This document shows positions 24,506 to 33,668 of a stretch of 64,000 bases of DNA, piece by piece. Each line of letters opens with the position of its first letter. Position 1 is the stretch's first letter. Source of the stretch: JAJFFW01 sp963922595 (GTDB taxonomy: Bacteria; Pseudomonadota; Alphaproteobacteria; Caulobacterales; Parvularculaceae); assembly GCA_963922595.1 (NCBI GenBank), contig CAWUIM010000005.1, positions 32,739 through 96,738 on the forward strand. Direction: 5' to 3'. The position numbers and the translations under genes are program-made. Under the pieces are notes generated by a model. The model made no database searches. It was not told the origin of the DNA and worked only from the letters and a program-made list of their open reading frames with translations.

Positions 24506-25198
24506 ATGACGGCTCTCGTCAAGACTGAAGCGTTCGAAATCGGATCGTCCCCTCTTCAATCCGACATTGCAATTGACGTCGCCGGCCTCGCGGCCGCCGC
24601 CTCGGTTAAACGATTTAAGGCTGGCGAGACGCTCTATGTGGAAGGCGATCAGGCCCCCTATTGTTATCAGATCATCGACGGCGTTGCGAAGGAATATAAC
24701 ACGCTTGAGGATGGCCGCAGGCAAGTCGCTGATTTCTACGCCGTCGGCGAGTTGTTCGGAATTTCCGAAATAAACGAACATCTCCACACTGCCGAGGCGA
24801 TTACCGATTGCGTCGTCCGGTGTTATCCGCGCGACGCCTACCTGCGCGCCGTCGCGGCCTCTCCAGAACTCTCGCAACAGTTTGTGGACACGTTAATGAC
24901 GCGGCTCCATCGCGCCCGTGAGCGCATTGTGATGCTCGGGCGGATGAGCGCTGCACAGCGCGTCGCCGCATTCATGCTGCGGTTATCCTCAGAACAGGAG
25001 ACGACCGATGATGTCCAATTTGTCATGAGCCGCCAGGATATCGCCGACCATCTTGGCCTGACGATCGAAACAGTTTGCCGCGTGCTTTCCGCCTTTAAGA
25101 AGAGCCACATCATCGAGATGAAGACTGCGCGATTATTCGACGTGCCAGACATCAACGCGCTCGACAACGCGGCGCACGGTGCAAACTATCTGCACTAG
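24506..25198 (+). CDS. fixK: FixK-type CRP/FNR regulator
   Basis: A 230-aa regulator from the ATG at 24506, with AGGGAG eight bases upstream. A cNMP-type barrel (KRFKAGETLYVEGDQ ... GELFGISEI) is followed by a helix and a winged HTH (MSRQDIADHLGLTIETVCRVLSAFKK). The recognition residues E-T-V-C-R follow the FNR/FixK pattern for TTGA half sites. The N-terminal Fe-S cysteines of FNR are absent, so oxygen is sensed by FixLJ. The many TTGA-N6-TCAA sites in the next 25 kb are its probable targets. A strong terminator follows. Confidence 0.92.
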   Translation: MTALVKTEAFEIGSSPLQSDIAIDVAGLAAAASVKRFKAGETLYVEGDQAPYCYQIIDGVAKEYNTLEDGRRQVADFYAVGELFGISEINEHLHTAEAITDCVVRCYPRDAYLRAVAASPELSQQFVDTLMTRLHRARERIVMLGRMSAAQRVAAFMLRLSSEQETTDDVQFVMSRQDIADHLGLTIETVCRVLSAFKKSHIIEMKTARLFDVPDINALDNAAHGANYLH

Positions 25199-25226
25199 CG
25201 CCGCGATAAATTATGAAAGCAAAAAA

Positions 25227-25255
25227 GCCCCCTGTCGCGAAACAGGGGGCTTTTT
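25227..25255. terminator. Bidirectional intrinsic terminator between fixK and hsp20
   Basis: The stem GCCCCCTGT / ACAGGGGGC (25227-25235 and 25242-25250) has a six-base loop, five T on the right and six A on the left, so it can end both the rightward fixK and the leftward hsp20 transcripts. Confidence 0.93.
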
Positions 25256-25284
25256 CTACGCTAGGCTACTGACGCGACTTCCTC

Positions 25285-25779
25285 TCACCCCGCTTGGATT
25301 GCTATCTTACGTTCATGGTCCTTCGCCTCTTGTGACTTCGGCATGTGGACAGTCAGAACGCCCTTCTTGAATTTCGCCTTAACACCGTCTTCCTCAACCT
25401 CGTACGGCAACGGTATCGTCCGCGTGAATGCGCCGTATGCGCGTTCAGTACGGTAATAATTCTTTTTCTTCTCTTCGCTTTCATGCTTGCGCTCTCCGCG
25501 AATGGCGAGCGCGCCGTCCCGTAGCGTGATGTCGATATCTTTTTCTTCCATGCCCGGAAGATCAACAGTTACTTCCAGCGCGTCATCGGTCTCGCTGAGG
25601 TCGACCGACGCAAGTAAGCCGACACGGCGGTCAAATTCACGCCCGCTGCCGATCTGCGGCAGAAAATCATCGAAAATCCGGTCCATTTCTTCATGCATGC
25701 GCTCAAAGGGGCTGAGAGCGCTCGCCCGCGCCGCCTCACGGCGGCGATGTTTGAAGGGAACAAGATCATTTAGTTCCAT
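25285..25779 (-). CDS. Small heat-shock protein Hsp20
   Basis: A 164-aa alpha-crystallin-type holdase chaperone. The start ATG at 25779 follows AAGGAG. The alpha-crystallin domain (about 50-150) contains LEVTVDLPGMEEKDIDITL, LAIRGERKHESEEKKKNYY and the GVLTV(H)MPKS C-terminal strand. The FixK box at 25855 lies 76-89 bases before the start, placing it in the oxygen-limitation regulon, as for mycobacterial HspX. Confidence 0.95.
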   Translation of the reverse strand: MELNDLVPFKHRRREAARASALSPFERMHEEMDRIFDDFLPQIGSGREFDRRVGLLASVDLSETDDALEVTVDLPGMEEKDIDITLRDGALAIRGERKHESEEKKKNYYRTERAYGAFTRTIPLPYEVEEDGVKAKFKKGVLTVHMPKSQEAKDHERKIAIQAG

Positions 25780-25854
25780 GGCTGTCTCCTTGATCCATAC
25801 AGTGGCGCTGCAAACGCCGATGGCCGGATCATAGGCGCGGCGAATTCCGCGCAA

Positions 25855-25868
25855 TTGACAGGCGTCAA
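25855..25868. promoter_or_regulatory. FixK/FNR box TTGACAGGCGTCAA (hsp20)
   Basis: TTGAC-N4-GTCAA, 76-89 bases upstream of the Hsp20 start codon. Confidence 0.85.
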
Positions 25869-25896
25869 CCGGGCGCAAATTTTGTGGGCGTTGGCT

Positions 25897-27414
25897 TCAG
25901 TGATCGAGATCGCTGACGGTCAGGGCCTCTCGCAAAGTGTCAGCCTCCGTCCGATCCGCATTCACCGCATGCCAGTTCCCGTAATCCACATTTCGCTGGA
26001 GTTGCTTTTCGAGAACGCTTGCTGTCGCATCGGAAGCGCCGTTGAGGCGGGCGGAAATCCGCTCCATCAACACGTCACGGGGCGCAGTGAGCCAGAGCCC
26101 CGTAAAGGGAACGCCCGCATGCCGCGCCACGTCTTCAGCCTCTTTGCGAAACGCCGGCGTCAGGAAGGTCGCGTCGAGAACGACCGACTGACCAGCGCGC
26201 AGCGCGCGCCGGGCGTCTTTGAAAAGGCGACCGTAAACGGCCGCTGAATGTGTATCGCTATACCCCTCAACGGCGAGCGGTTCTTCCGGCTCCTGATCGA
26301 GAAGACGCTTACGGACAACGTCGCTGCGCAACATCACGGCGCCGCACCGGCCGTTCATGCGCATGGCGAGCGCACCTGCGAGCGTCGATTTACCGGTGGC
26401 GGAATAGCCGCCGACCGCCACCAATCGCGGCTCGTGCTCTCCAATCAGGAATTCAAGCGCAAGGTCAAGATAGCGCTCGGCCATGCGTTTGTTCATGTCC
26501 GACTGCGTCGGCAGGCTGAGGACCATGGCCCGCACGCCGGCGCGCATCGACTGAAAGAGCGGCAACAACCGTAGCCCCGCATAGTCGCGCGTTATGCTGA
26601 GATATCGGTTCAAAAGGAAATTCGCAAGTTCGCATTGATGGTGATGGGCCAGATCCATGAGTGTGAACGCGAGATCGTAGAGAACATCGATGTTCGCCAG
26701 ATCATCATTGAATTCGATGGCGTCGAAGGGCGTCGGTTCACCCTTGAATAGGCAAATATTGGCGAGATGCAGATCTCCGTGGCAATGGCGCACCCACCCG
26801 TGGCGGCGGCGTGATTCAAGGAAACGCGCCTGTTCCTCGAAGGCCTCGAAAGCAAGTGTAGTCCAGCGGGCGATATCGCGTTCGCGGCGGCCGCCGATGG
26901 CGTGTTCGTGGAGTGATGTTGAAATCTGGTCGAGCAGCGCCGGAACGCCAGCTCCCGGCTTGAAGTCATTAACGACCTCCGCGGCCTGATGAAACGACGC
27001 AATAACGTCCGCCAGCGCTTTGACCGCGTTGGTCTCTAGTTTGTTGCGCGAGACGAGTTCGTCAAATTGCGTATCCGTGTCGAAACGCGCCATTTCGACA
27101 GCCCAATCGACAGGGGCGCCGTCGCCGCGCCAGGCCATAACCCCGTCATTGCAGTAAATCGGGACAACGCCGAGGTAGATTTCCGGGGCTGTGCGCCGGT
27201 TGATCGCCACTTCTTTTTCACACGCCGCCTTGCGCAATTCCGGCCGCGAGAAGTCGACAAAATCAAAACGCACTGCGCGCTTGATCTTGTACGCGCGATC
27301 ACGCGTCAGGAAAATGTGCGACAGATGCGTGTCGATCTGCTGAACAACGGAGCCTTCATAGCTTTTCGGCGATGATAGAAAATCGACGAGAGATTTTTGC
27401 GAGTCGCAAATCAA
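25897..27414 (-). CDS. Bifunctional APH-like / AAA-type kinase protein
   Basis: A 505-aa fusion. The N-terminal 330 residues resemble aminoglycoside phosphotransferase-fold kinases, with Brenner motif HCHGDLHLANICLF and the metal site FDAIEFNDDL. The C-terminal part (about 345-500) is a P-loop kinase with GGYSATGKSTLA and an LRSDVVRKRL segment. The substrate is unknown. The same two-domain protein occurs in the mycobacterial hypoxia regulon. The start is TTG with GGGAG six bases upstream. It lies 16 bases after the universal stress protein gene and is read from the same FixK-controlled promoter. Confidence 0.9.
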   Translation of the reverse strand: MICDSQKSLVDFLSSPKSYEGSVVQQIDTHLSHIFLTRDRAYKIKRAVRFDFVDFSRPELRKAACEKEVAINRRTAPEIYLGVVPIYCNDGVMAWRGDGAPVDWAVEMARFDTDTQFDELVSRNKLETNAVKALADVIASFHQAAEVVNDFKPGAGVPALLDQISTSLHEHAIGGRRERDIARWTTLAFEAFEEQARFLESRRRHGWVRHCHGDLHLANICLFKGEPTPFDAIEFNDDLANIDVLYDLAFTLMDLAHHHQCELANFLLNRYLSITRDYAGLRLLPLFQSMRAGVRAMVLSLPTQSDMNKRMAERYLDLALEFLIGEHEPRLVAVGGYSATGKSTLAGALAMRMNGRCGAVMLRSDVVRKRLLDQEPEEPLAVEGYSDTHSAAVYGRLFKDARRALRAGQSVVLDATFLTPAFRKEAEDVARHAGVPFTGLWLTAPRDVLMERISARLNGASDATASVLEKQLQRNVDYGNWHAVNADRTEADTLREALTVSDLDH

Positions 27415-27430
27415 ATTCCGCTCCCGCTCT

Positions 27431-28312
27431 CTAGTGTGCCAGTAACATCGGTATCTCAGACTCGCGCAGCAGATATCGCGTAAAACCGCCCCAGATAACT
27501 TCCCTCAAGCGGCTATGCGAATATGCGCCCATTACAATGAGATCGGCGTCTTTGTTGTTTGCAAGCGTCAGAAAAGCCTCCTCCGGATCCTCGCCTTTGC
27601 CAAGCTTGGCGGAAAGGCTCGTGGCGTGAACGCCGTGCAGCTTCAGATGCGACGCCGCATGCCCCGGCGGCTCGCAGCCGTAACGGGTCTCACCGACCGA
27701 GGCGACGATCACATGGCGCGCTTCTTTCAGGATCGGCAGCGCGGCGGCGATTGCGCGCGCAGCCTCCCGCCCGCCGTCCCAGGCTACGATCACTGTTTCA
27801 GGAAACTCGAAATCCGATGCAGCGCTCGGCGCGATCAACACCGGTCGGCCGGACTGAAAAACCAACTCCTCTATCAGCTCGACCTCGTCTTGCGGCGCCT
27901 CGCCGGCAGACTTGCCGAGCACGGTCAGATCGGCGATCCGCCCGCGTTTTGAAAAATCATAGGATGTCGCCGGATCGACATCGCTCCAGGCCGCCGTCGC
28001 GCCCTTGTCTTCGGTGTGTTCGGCTTCATCGTAAAAGCCGACCTCATGCTTTTCGCAATAATCCTCATAGAGGACTTTCAACTTCGCCGCCTCTTCATTG
28101 GCGCGCTCATTCAGCGTCTCAATGGTGGAGCGCACATAATTGACAGCGATAGGATAATATCCGCCGCCTAATTGCTGCACCGTGATCGGCGGGCGCATAT
28201 AAATTACGTCGAGATGCGACTTGAACCGATCAGCGAGCGTGACAGCGGCGCTGAGCGCAAGCGGTCCTGTTTCATCTTTCAGGAACGGGACCATAATTTT
28301 CTGAATTGCCAT
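27431..28312 (-). CDS. Tandem universal stress protein (UspA family)
   Basis: A 293-aa protein from the ATG at 28312 with two UspA domains: KIMVPFLKDETGPLALSAAVTLAD at the N-terminus and TVIVAWDGGREAARAIAAALP in the second half. The second domain carries an ATP-type site near VMGAYSHSRLREVIWGG. It is the first gene of a two-gene leftward operon with the APH/AAA kinase. Two FixK-type boxes (28368 and 28405) lie in the divergent promoter shared with the phasin gene. Confidence 0.93.
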   Translation of the reverse strand: MAIQKIMVPFLKDETGPLALSAAVTLADRFKSHLDVIYMRPPITVQQLGGGYYPIAVNYVRSTIETLNERANEEAAKLKVLYEDYCEKHEVGFYDEAEHTEDKGATAAWSDVDPATSYDFSKRGRIADLTVLGKSAGEAPQDEVELIEELVFQSGRPVLIAPSAASDFEFPETVIVAWDGGREAARAIAAALPILKEARHVIVASVGETRYGCEPPGHAASHLKLHGVHATSLSAKLGKGEDPEEAFLTLANNKDADLIVMGAYSHSRLREVIWGGFTRYLLRESEIPMLLAH

Positions 28313-28367
28313 GGGCGGACATCTCCATTGTTCCGCGCCACGGTAATAACAGCGCAAGCCTCAATCA

Positions 28368-28381
28368 TTGACGCGGATCAA
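28368..28381. promoter_or_regulatory. FixK/FNR box TTGACGCGGATCAA (usp operon)
   Basis: TTGAC-N4-ATCAA, 56-69 bases upstream of the USP start at 28312. Confidence 0.82.
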
Positions 28382-28404
28382 GGGGTTGCAGACTGCGCCG
28401 CGAC

Positions 28405-28418
28405 TTGATCGAAATCAG
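28405..28418. promoter_or_regulatory. FixK/FNR-like box TTGATCGAAATCAG (phasin)
   Basis: One mismatch to TTGAT-N4-ATCAA. It lies 66-79 bases upstream of the phasin start at 28484, in the divergent region with the USP operon. Confidence 0.7.
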
Positions 28419-28483
28419 TTTCCCCCTCCTCGCCGCCGCGTACTCTCACACGCATAACGCGTTTTATCGAGGAGAATTCTCTA

Positions 28484-28915
28484 ATGGCGAAGAACAATTC
28501 TGGGAAATCGGAACAAAAAGAAGTCGGCCAAATGCCGATGTTCGATCCGGCCGAATTCACGAAATTCGGAACCCGTAATCTCGAAGTGGCGACCCGTGCT
28601 GCGCGCGCCTATTATAACGGTATGTCGAAACTTAACCGGGAAATGATGAACTTCGTCAATGCGCGCGTCAAAAAAGATATGGAAACCGCCCGCTCCTTCA
28701 TGACGTCGAAAAACACCGAGTCTGCTTTTCATACGCAGGCGGAGTTTCTCGAAGGCGCTATCCGCGATTACGCCGACGAAACATCGAAAATCATGCATAT
28801 GGCGGCGGATATGGCGCATGCCACGCTGGCGCCCGTCGAAGAGCGCGCCGAAGAAATGTTGCATGATTTCGATGATCGCGCTGAAGTCATCAAACAAAAA
28901 CCTGCAGCCGAGTAA
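28484..28915 (+). CDS. Phasin family protein
   Basis: A 143-aa helical, charged, Ala- and Met-rich protein with GAGGAG before the ATG. It has a central phasin-like amphipathic region (FGTRNLEVATRAARAYYNGMSKLNREMMNFVNARV). Phasins coat polyhydroxyalkanoate granules. The nearby PhaC supports that role, although this short divergent type is also found as a general stress protein. Confidence 0.85.
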   Translation: MAKNNSGKSEQKEVGQMPMFDPAEFTKFGTRNLEVATRAARAYYNGMSKLNREMMNFVNARVKKDMETARSFMTSKNTESAFHTQAEFLEGAIRDYADETSKIMHMAADMAHATLAPVEERAEEMLHDFDDRAEVIKQKPAAE

Positions 28916-28944
28916 ACGCCAAACACTTCATCGGTCGCGCAGCT

Positions 28945-30129
28945 TCAAGCATTTTGGATTAACCGAAACGTGTGCCGCGCAATCATTAATTCCTCATTGG
29001 TGGGAATGACCCAGGCGGACGGCGCGCTTTCCGCCGTCGTCAAACGCGGGCCGCCCGCATGATTGGCGTCTTCATCAAGCGAAAAGCCGAGCCACGCACA
29101 GCCTCTTAACACCTGATCGCGAATATAGGCGGCGTTTTCCCCGACCCCCGCTGTAAAGACAATCGCGTCGACGCCGCCCATCGCAGCGGCGAGCGAGCCC
29201 ATTTCTCGAACGATGCGGCGGACAAAGTGGGCGATCGCTTCATCGGCTTCCGTCTCGGTGCTGGCGAGAAGCGCGCGAATATCGCCGCTGAGGCCGGAAA
29301 GACCGAGAAGGCCGGACTCGTTGTAAAGACAATCCTCAATATCCTCCGCACGCATCTTTTTTTCCTGAAGGAGGTGTAAGACGACGCCCGGATCGAGCGC
29401 GCCGCAGCGGGTCGCCATGGGCAAACCGTCGAGCGCCGTAAACCCCATCGTCGTCGCGACGCTCTTGCCATCGGCGAGGGCGCACATGCTCGCCCCTGCC
29501 CCAAGGTGCGCGACGATCACCCGATCTTTTGGATAATTGCCCAGCGCATCGGCGAGCGCGTCAGCGATATACTCGTAGGACAGCCCATGGAAGCCGTATC
29601 GGATAACGCCTCCATCCATGAATTTACGGGGGATGGCGAATATTTGTTCGATAAGCGGCTGCGTCCGGTGAAACGCCGTATCGAAGCACGCCGCTTGTTT
29701 TGACAACGGGCAAAGAACAGTCATCGCCGCAACACCGGCCAGATTGTGCGGTTGGTGACCCGGCGCCAGCGGCGTCAACGCACCGAGACGGCGCATCGTC
29801 TCATTGTCGAGCAACACAGGCGCGGCGTAATCAGCGCCGCCATGAACGACGCGGTGACCGGCGCCGATGACCTCAGCGCCGTTCAGCGCTTCATCGAGCC
29901 ATCCGAGGAGGAACGTCCACGCTGTTTCGTGATCGCGCACCACTTCCGGCTGTAAGGTGACGCCGCCGTCAGGGACCGCCGATCCGCTTACTGAGAATGT
30001 AGCATTGCCGTCAAGATCGGATAGGCTTCCGCGCACGCTTGGCTCTTCAATGAGCCGTCCACGTTCAGTATCAAAAATGGCGAACTTGATGCTGGAGGAG
30101 CCCGCGTTCAGGGTCAGGAGCTTACTCAT
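28945..30129 (-). CDS. ackA: Acetate kinase
   Basis: A 394-aa enzyme interconverting acetyl phosphate plus ADP with acetate plus ATP. Family signatures are LLTLNAGSSSIKFAIFD at the N-terminus, CFDTAFHRTQ, YGFHGLSYEYI, VIVAHLGAGASM and FTAGVGENA. The start codon overlaps the stop of the phosphotransacetylase gene by four bases. It is the last gene of the BON-CBS-phaC-pta-ackA unit and can give substrate-level ATP when respiration is limited. Confidence 0.97.
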   Translation of the reverse strand: MSKLLTLNAGSSSIKFAIFDTERGRLIEEPSVRGSLSDLDGNATFSVSGSAVPDGGVTLQPEVVRDHETAWTFLLGWLDEALNGAEVIGAGHRVVHGGADYAAPVLLDNETMRRLGALTPLAPGHQPHNLAGVAAMTVLCPLSKQAACFDTAFHRTQPLIEQIFAIPRKFMDGGVIRYGFHGLSYEYIADALADALGNYPKDRVIVAHLGAGASMCALADGKSVATTMGFTALDGLPMATRCGALDPGVVLHLLQEKKMRAEDIEDCLYNESGLLGLSGLSGDIRALLASTETEADEAIAHFVRRIVREMGSLAAAMGGVDAIVFTAGVGENAAYIRDQVLRGCAWLGFSLDEDANHAGGPRLTTAESAPSAWVIPTNEELMIARHTFRLIQNA

Positions 30130-31517
30130 GAAGACGCCGCCGATTGTTTGAGATGAAAGAGCTTTGCGATCGCGCTCGCCGCGGCGCGCGGTAACGCGCC
30201 TTCGGCCCGGCTTGTGAGAATGATCGGAACCCGCGCGCCAAGCACGATGCCGGCGGCCACAGCGCCCGCGAGATAATCGAGCTCTTTGGCCAGCATATTG
30301 CCGGCTTCCAGATCGGGCACGATCAGAATATCCGCGTCGCCGGCCACGGGCGAATGCAGCCCCTTCGCCGACGCGGCCGCTTTCGAAATCGCGTTATCGA
30401 AGGCGAGCGGGCCGTCGATGACGCCGCCGGAAATTTGTCCGCGATCGGCCATCTTGCAGAGCGCCGCCGCATCAAGCGTCGACCGAAGTTTCGGATAAAC
30501 CGATTCAACCGCGGAAAGGATCGCGACCTTGGGCGCTGCAACGCCAAGCGCGCGCGCCAGGTCGATCGCGTTCTGAACAATATCGCGCTTGTCTTCGAGG
30601 TCAGGAGCGATATTGATCGCCGCATCGCTTATGAACAAAAGCTTCTCATATGCGGGCGTGTCCATCACATAAATATGGCTGATCCGGCGTTCGGTGCGGA
30701 TACCGCGTGTCTTCGAGACCACCTCGCCCATCAGCTCGTCCGTGTGGAGCGCGCCTTTCATCAACGCTTCAAGCGCGCCCTCCCGCGCCAACGCCACCGC
30801 CTTGGCGGCCGCCGCGTGACTGTGCGGCGTATCCACAAGCTCTACTCGCGACAAATCGAAGGCGGCTTCGTCAGCCGCAGCTTCAATCTTCTTTTTCGGT
30901 CCGATCAGAACAGGCGCAATGAGGTCCGCGTCCATGGCGGCGGCGACGCCTTCAATGGCGATTTTATTGACGGGATGGACGACGCCCGTGCGGATCGGCT
31001 CGCCGCGGCGCGCCTCTTTAATAACGGCGTTAAGCAACGCGCCATATTCATGGAGAAACGCCTTCGGCAAATCTGTCAGCGGCCGTTTTATTTTCGTATC
31101 AGGGGCCAGAACGACGGCTTCCCCGGTAATGACGATATCGCCCTTCTGGTTACGACCTTCGCACGCAAATACAATTTCGTTTCCGTCCCGCTTCTCTTGA
31201 ACAACGACGCTAATCGCAATTTCGTCGCCGATCCGCACCGGCTTCAGAAATTTCAGTCCTTGGGACAGATAAATCGCGCCCGGACCCGGCAATTGCGTGC
31301 CCAAGAGCGCTGAAATAATCGACGCGCCCCACATTCCGTGCCCGATAACATCCTGGAACATCGACGTTTGCGCATAGTCGGCGTCGATGTGCGCCGGATT
31401 AAAATCGCCTGAGATCGCCGCGAACAGCTTGATGTCTTTTTCCGTCAGGACGCGCTTGAGGGACGCGCTATCCCCCACCTTGATCTCTGCATATGTCCGG
31501 TTTTCCAACTCAGGCAT
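30126..31517 (-). CDS. MaoC-like hydratase / phosphate acetyl(butyryl)transferase fusion
   Basis: A 463-aa fusion. Residues 1-140 are a MaoC-type hot-dog domain (FAAISGDFNPAHIDADYA, GHGMWGASIISALLG). Residues 155-460 are a phosphate acetyl/butyryltransferase (HPVNKIAIEGVAAAMDADLIAPVLIG, SDAAINIAPDLEDKRDIVQNA). This arrangement is common in alphaproteobacteria next to ackA. It makes acetyl phosphate (or butyryl phosphate) from the CoA ester; the MaoC part may be an (R)-specific hydratase linked to PHB metabolism. It follows phaC by 43 bases. Confidence 0.93.
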   Translation of the reverse strand: MPELENRTYAEIKVGDSASLKRVLTEKDIKLFAAISGDFNPAHIDADYAQTSMFQDVIGHGMWGASIISALLGTQLPGPGAIYLSQGLKFLKPVRIGDEIAISVVVQEKRDGNEIVFACEGRNQKGDIVITGEAVVLAPDTKIKRPLTDLPKAFLHEYGALLNAVIKEARRGEPIRTGVVHPVNKIAIEGVAAAMDADLIAPVLIGPKKKIEAAADEAAFDLSRVELVDTPHSHAAAAKAVALAREGALEALMKGALHTDELMGEVVSKTRGIRTERRISHIYVMDTPAYEKLLFISDAAINIAPDLEDKRDIVQNAIDLARALGVAAPKVAILSAVESVYPKLRSTLDAAALCKMADRGQISGGVIDGPLAFDNAISKAAASAKGLHSPVAGDADILIVPDLEAGNMLAKELDYLAGAVAAGIVLGARVPIILTSRAEGALPRAAASAIAKLFHLKQSAASS

Positions 31518-31560
31518 CGCCCCGCTCCGGTTACGATGTTAGCGCCGTCGCACTCATCAA

Positions 31561-33516
31561 CTATTTCATCATCACGTAGGCGCCCGGCGCCGCTGTCATC
31601 TCTCCGCCAAGGGGCGCAGGATGCGGCGACGACGGATCATCGATCCATCGTTGCTCAGGGGGCGTGATCTGCTCCGACGAATGAGCGACAAGCCAATTGC
31701 GCCAGAGCGGCCACCAGGACCCTTCCTCTTCCTGCGTCTCCGCGTACCACATATCAGGGTCCGGAATGCCGCCGTCGCGCGGCGATGTGCGCAAGCGATA
31801 ATGCCTGTTTTTATGGCCTGGCTCACTGACAATGCCCGCATTGTGCCCGCCATTAGTGAGCAGAAACGTGACCTCCGTTTCGGCTAATCCATGAACTTTA
31901 TAAGCCGATCGCCACGGCGCCACATGGTCGTAGGTTGTAGCGACCGAAAAGATCGGCGCCGTTATATCGGAAATCGCCGTGATGCGTCCGTCCGCACGGT
32001 GACGTCCCTCAGCCAGGTCGTTGTTCAGGAATAAATGCCGCAAATACTCCGAATGCATTTTGAACGGCATGCGCGTCGCGTCGGCGTTCCAGGCGATAAG
32101 ATCGAAAACCGGTCGGCGTTCCCCCAGCATATATTCATGGACCAGACGCGACCAGATCAGATCAATCGATCGCAAGACCTGAAAAGCGCCGGCCATCTGT
32201 TTGGAATCGAGATACCCCTGCTCCCACATGATATCTTCAAGGAACGTCACCTGACTTTCATTGATGAAAAGCGTCAGCTCGCCCGCTTCGGAAAAGTCGA
32301 ATTGGGACGCGAGAAAAGTCAGAGTTTCGAAGCGATCATCGCCCTGATCGGCCATGGCGGCCGCAGTAATTCCAAGGAGTGTCCCGCCAAGGCAATAACC
32401 GACGCCGTGAACCTTTTCGTCATCGGTAATCTCTTCCACGGCATCAAGCGCCGCGAGGACACCAAGCGTTCGGTAGTCATCGAAGCTTAGCTCACGATCT
32501 TCCGGTCCCGGATTTTTCCATGAAATCATGAAGACCGTATGGCCTTGCGACACGAGATATTTGACCAGTGAATTATGCGGGGAAAGATCGAGAATATAAT
32601 ATTTCATGATCCACGCCGGAACGATCAGAATGGGTTCCTTGTGAACCTCTTCCGTCGCCGGTGAATATTGGATGAGCTCGATCAGGCGATTGCGAAAGAC
32701 CACCTTGCCGGGCGTCGCAGCCACATCCTCGCCGACCTTATAATTTTCTGCTCCCACAGGCGGCTTGGCGCTAATTGTGCGCTCCATATCCTCCAAAAGA
32801 TGCCGCCAGCCCTGCAGCAGATTGGCGCCGCCCGTCAGCGCCGTCTTTTGCATAACTTCCGGGTTCGTCCAGATGAAATTAGACGGCGAAAACATGTCGA
32901 GGATCTGCCGGCTTGCGAATTCGACGACGCGTTCATGTTGCGGCGTGACGCCGCGAACGCCAGTCGTGGCGTTGTGCCACCATTGCTGGGTGAACAGAAA
33001 TCCTTGTGAGATCAGATTATACGGCCACTGTTTCCAGGCGGGATCGTCGAAGCGCTTATCCTGCGGCAAGGGTTCAATGGCGCACTCGCCCTTTGTCGCC
33101 ATGGGGCCGCAATTGACGGCGAAGTTACCGTATCGCGTCAGCTTCTTCTGCGCTTTTTGGACAAGCTGGAGCTGTTTACCCGGCGAAAAGGCCAGATGCG
33201 ACGCCCAATCGAGATAGGCCGCCGCAAGCGCGCTCGGCGACAGCCCGAGCGTCGCCCGGCCCATGGAAGCGTGCGCAGCTCTGTCCATGATCTCTACAAT
33301 CGCCGTAGACGCGAAGGAGTCCTCCGGCCACGCCTGGTTTAATTTCGTCAAATCAAACGATGATGGAAACGGAAAACCGGGCGTTAGGAAGGTCGGTTTG
33401 CGTTTTTGCGGGCTAGGTTCGCCGTCCTCGGCGTTATCGGGGCGTTCAGACTTTGGCGGCGCCGACTTCTGCGTGCGCGCCTCGCGGAGTTTATCAAGTG
33501 CAGGGGCGTCATCCAT
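31561..33516 (-). CDS. phaC: Class I poly(3-hydroxyalkanoate) synthase
   Basis: A 651-aa polymerase with an unusually long charged N-terminal extension (about 1-55, KSAPPKSERPDNAEDG). The PhaC N-terminal domain is followed by an alpha/beta hydrolase fold with the lipase-like box GVGYCLGG, where Cys375 is the catalytic nucleophile, and the later GGHNAG with the catalytic His. It polymerises 3-hydroxyacyl-CoA into storage granules, which serves as an electron sink under low oxygen. A large nested hairpin lies in the leader before the start (33541-33629). Confidence 0.95.
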   Translation of the reverse strand: MDDAPALDKLREARTQKSAPPKSERPDNAEDGEPSPQKRKPTFLTPGFPFPSSFDLTKLNQAWPEDSFASTAIVEIMDRAAHASMGRATLGLSPSALAAAYLDWASHLAFSPGKQLQLVQKAQKKLTRYGNFAVNCGPMATKGECAIEPLPQDKRFDDPAWKQWPYNLISQGFLFTQQWWHNATTGVRGVTPQHERVVEFASRQILDMFSPSNFIWTNPEVMQKTALTGGANLLQGWRHLLEDMERTISAKPPVGAENYKVGEDVAATPGKVVFRNRLIELIQYSPATEEVHKEPILIVPAWIMKYYILDLSPHNSLVKYLVSQGHTVFMISWKNPGPEDRELSFDDYRTLGVLAALDAVEEITDDEKVHGVGYCLGGTLLGITAAAMADQGDDRFETLTFLASQFDFSEAGELTLFINESQVTFLEDIMWEQGYLDSKQMAGAFQVLRSIDLIWSRLVHEYMLGERRPVFDLIAWNADATRMPFKMHSEYLRHLFLNNDLAEGRHRADGRITAISDITAPIFSVATTYDHVAPWRSAYKVHGLAETEVTFLLTNGGHNAGIVSEPGHKNRHYRLRTSPRDGGIPDPDMWYAETQEEEGSWWPLWRNWLVAHSSEQITPPEQRWIDDPSSPHPAPLGGEMTAAPGAYVMMK

Positions 33517-33540
33517 AATCTGCCTTTTACGTTAAATGGT

Positions 33541-33629
33541 CGCCCGGAAACAGCTTGGCGGGATGAGGATCGGGGAACGCAGGGATTGTCGGGCGTCACC
33601 TCATCCATATGCTCAACTGTTTCCGGGCG
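33541..33629. repeat. Nested inverted repeat in the phaC leader
   Basis: The outer arms CGCCCGGAAACAG (33541-33553) and CTGTTTCCGGGCG (33617-33629) are perfect complements. Inside them GGATGAGG (33561-33568) and CCTCATCC (33599-33606) also pair. The whole 89-base structure sits 25-113 bases upstream of phaC and after the CBS gene. There is no T-run, so it is not a simple terminator. It may be an RNA processing or attenuation hairpin, or a REP/MITE. Confidence 0.8.
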
Positions 33630-33668
33630 TCTCAAAAAGACCTCTGTACAACAGGGTCTTATTGATCT

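Noticed and set aside
24506..25198. Possible Fe-S type FNR protein
   Set aside because: The N-terminal cysteine cluster is missing; the FixLJ genes next to it explain oxygen sensing, so FixK is the better call.
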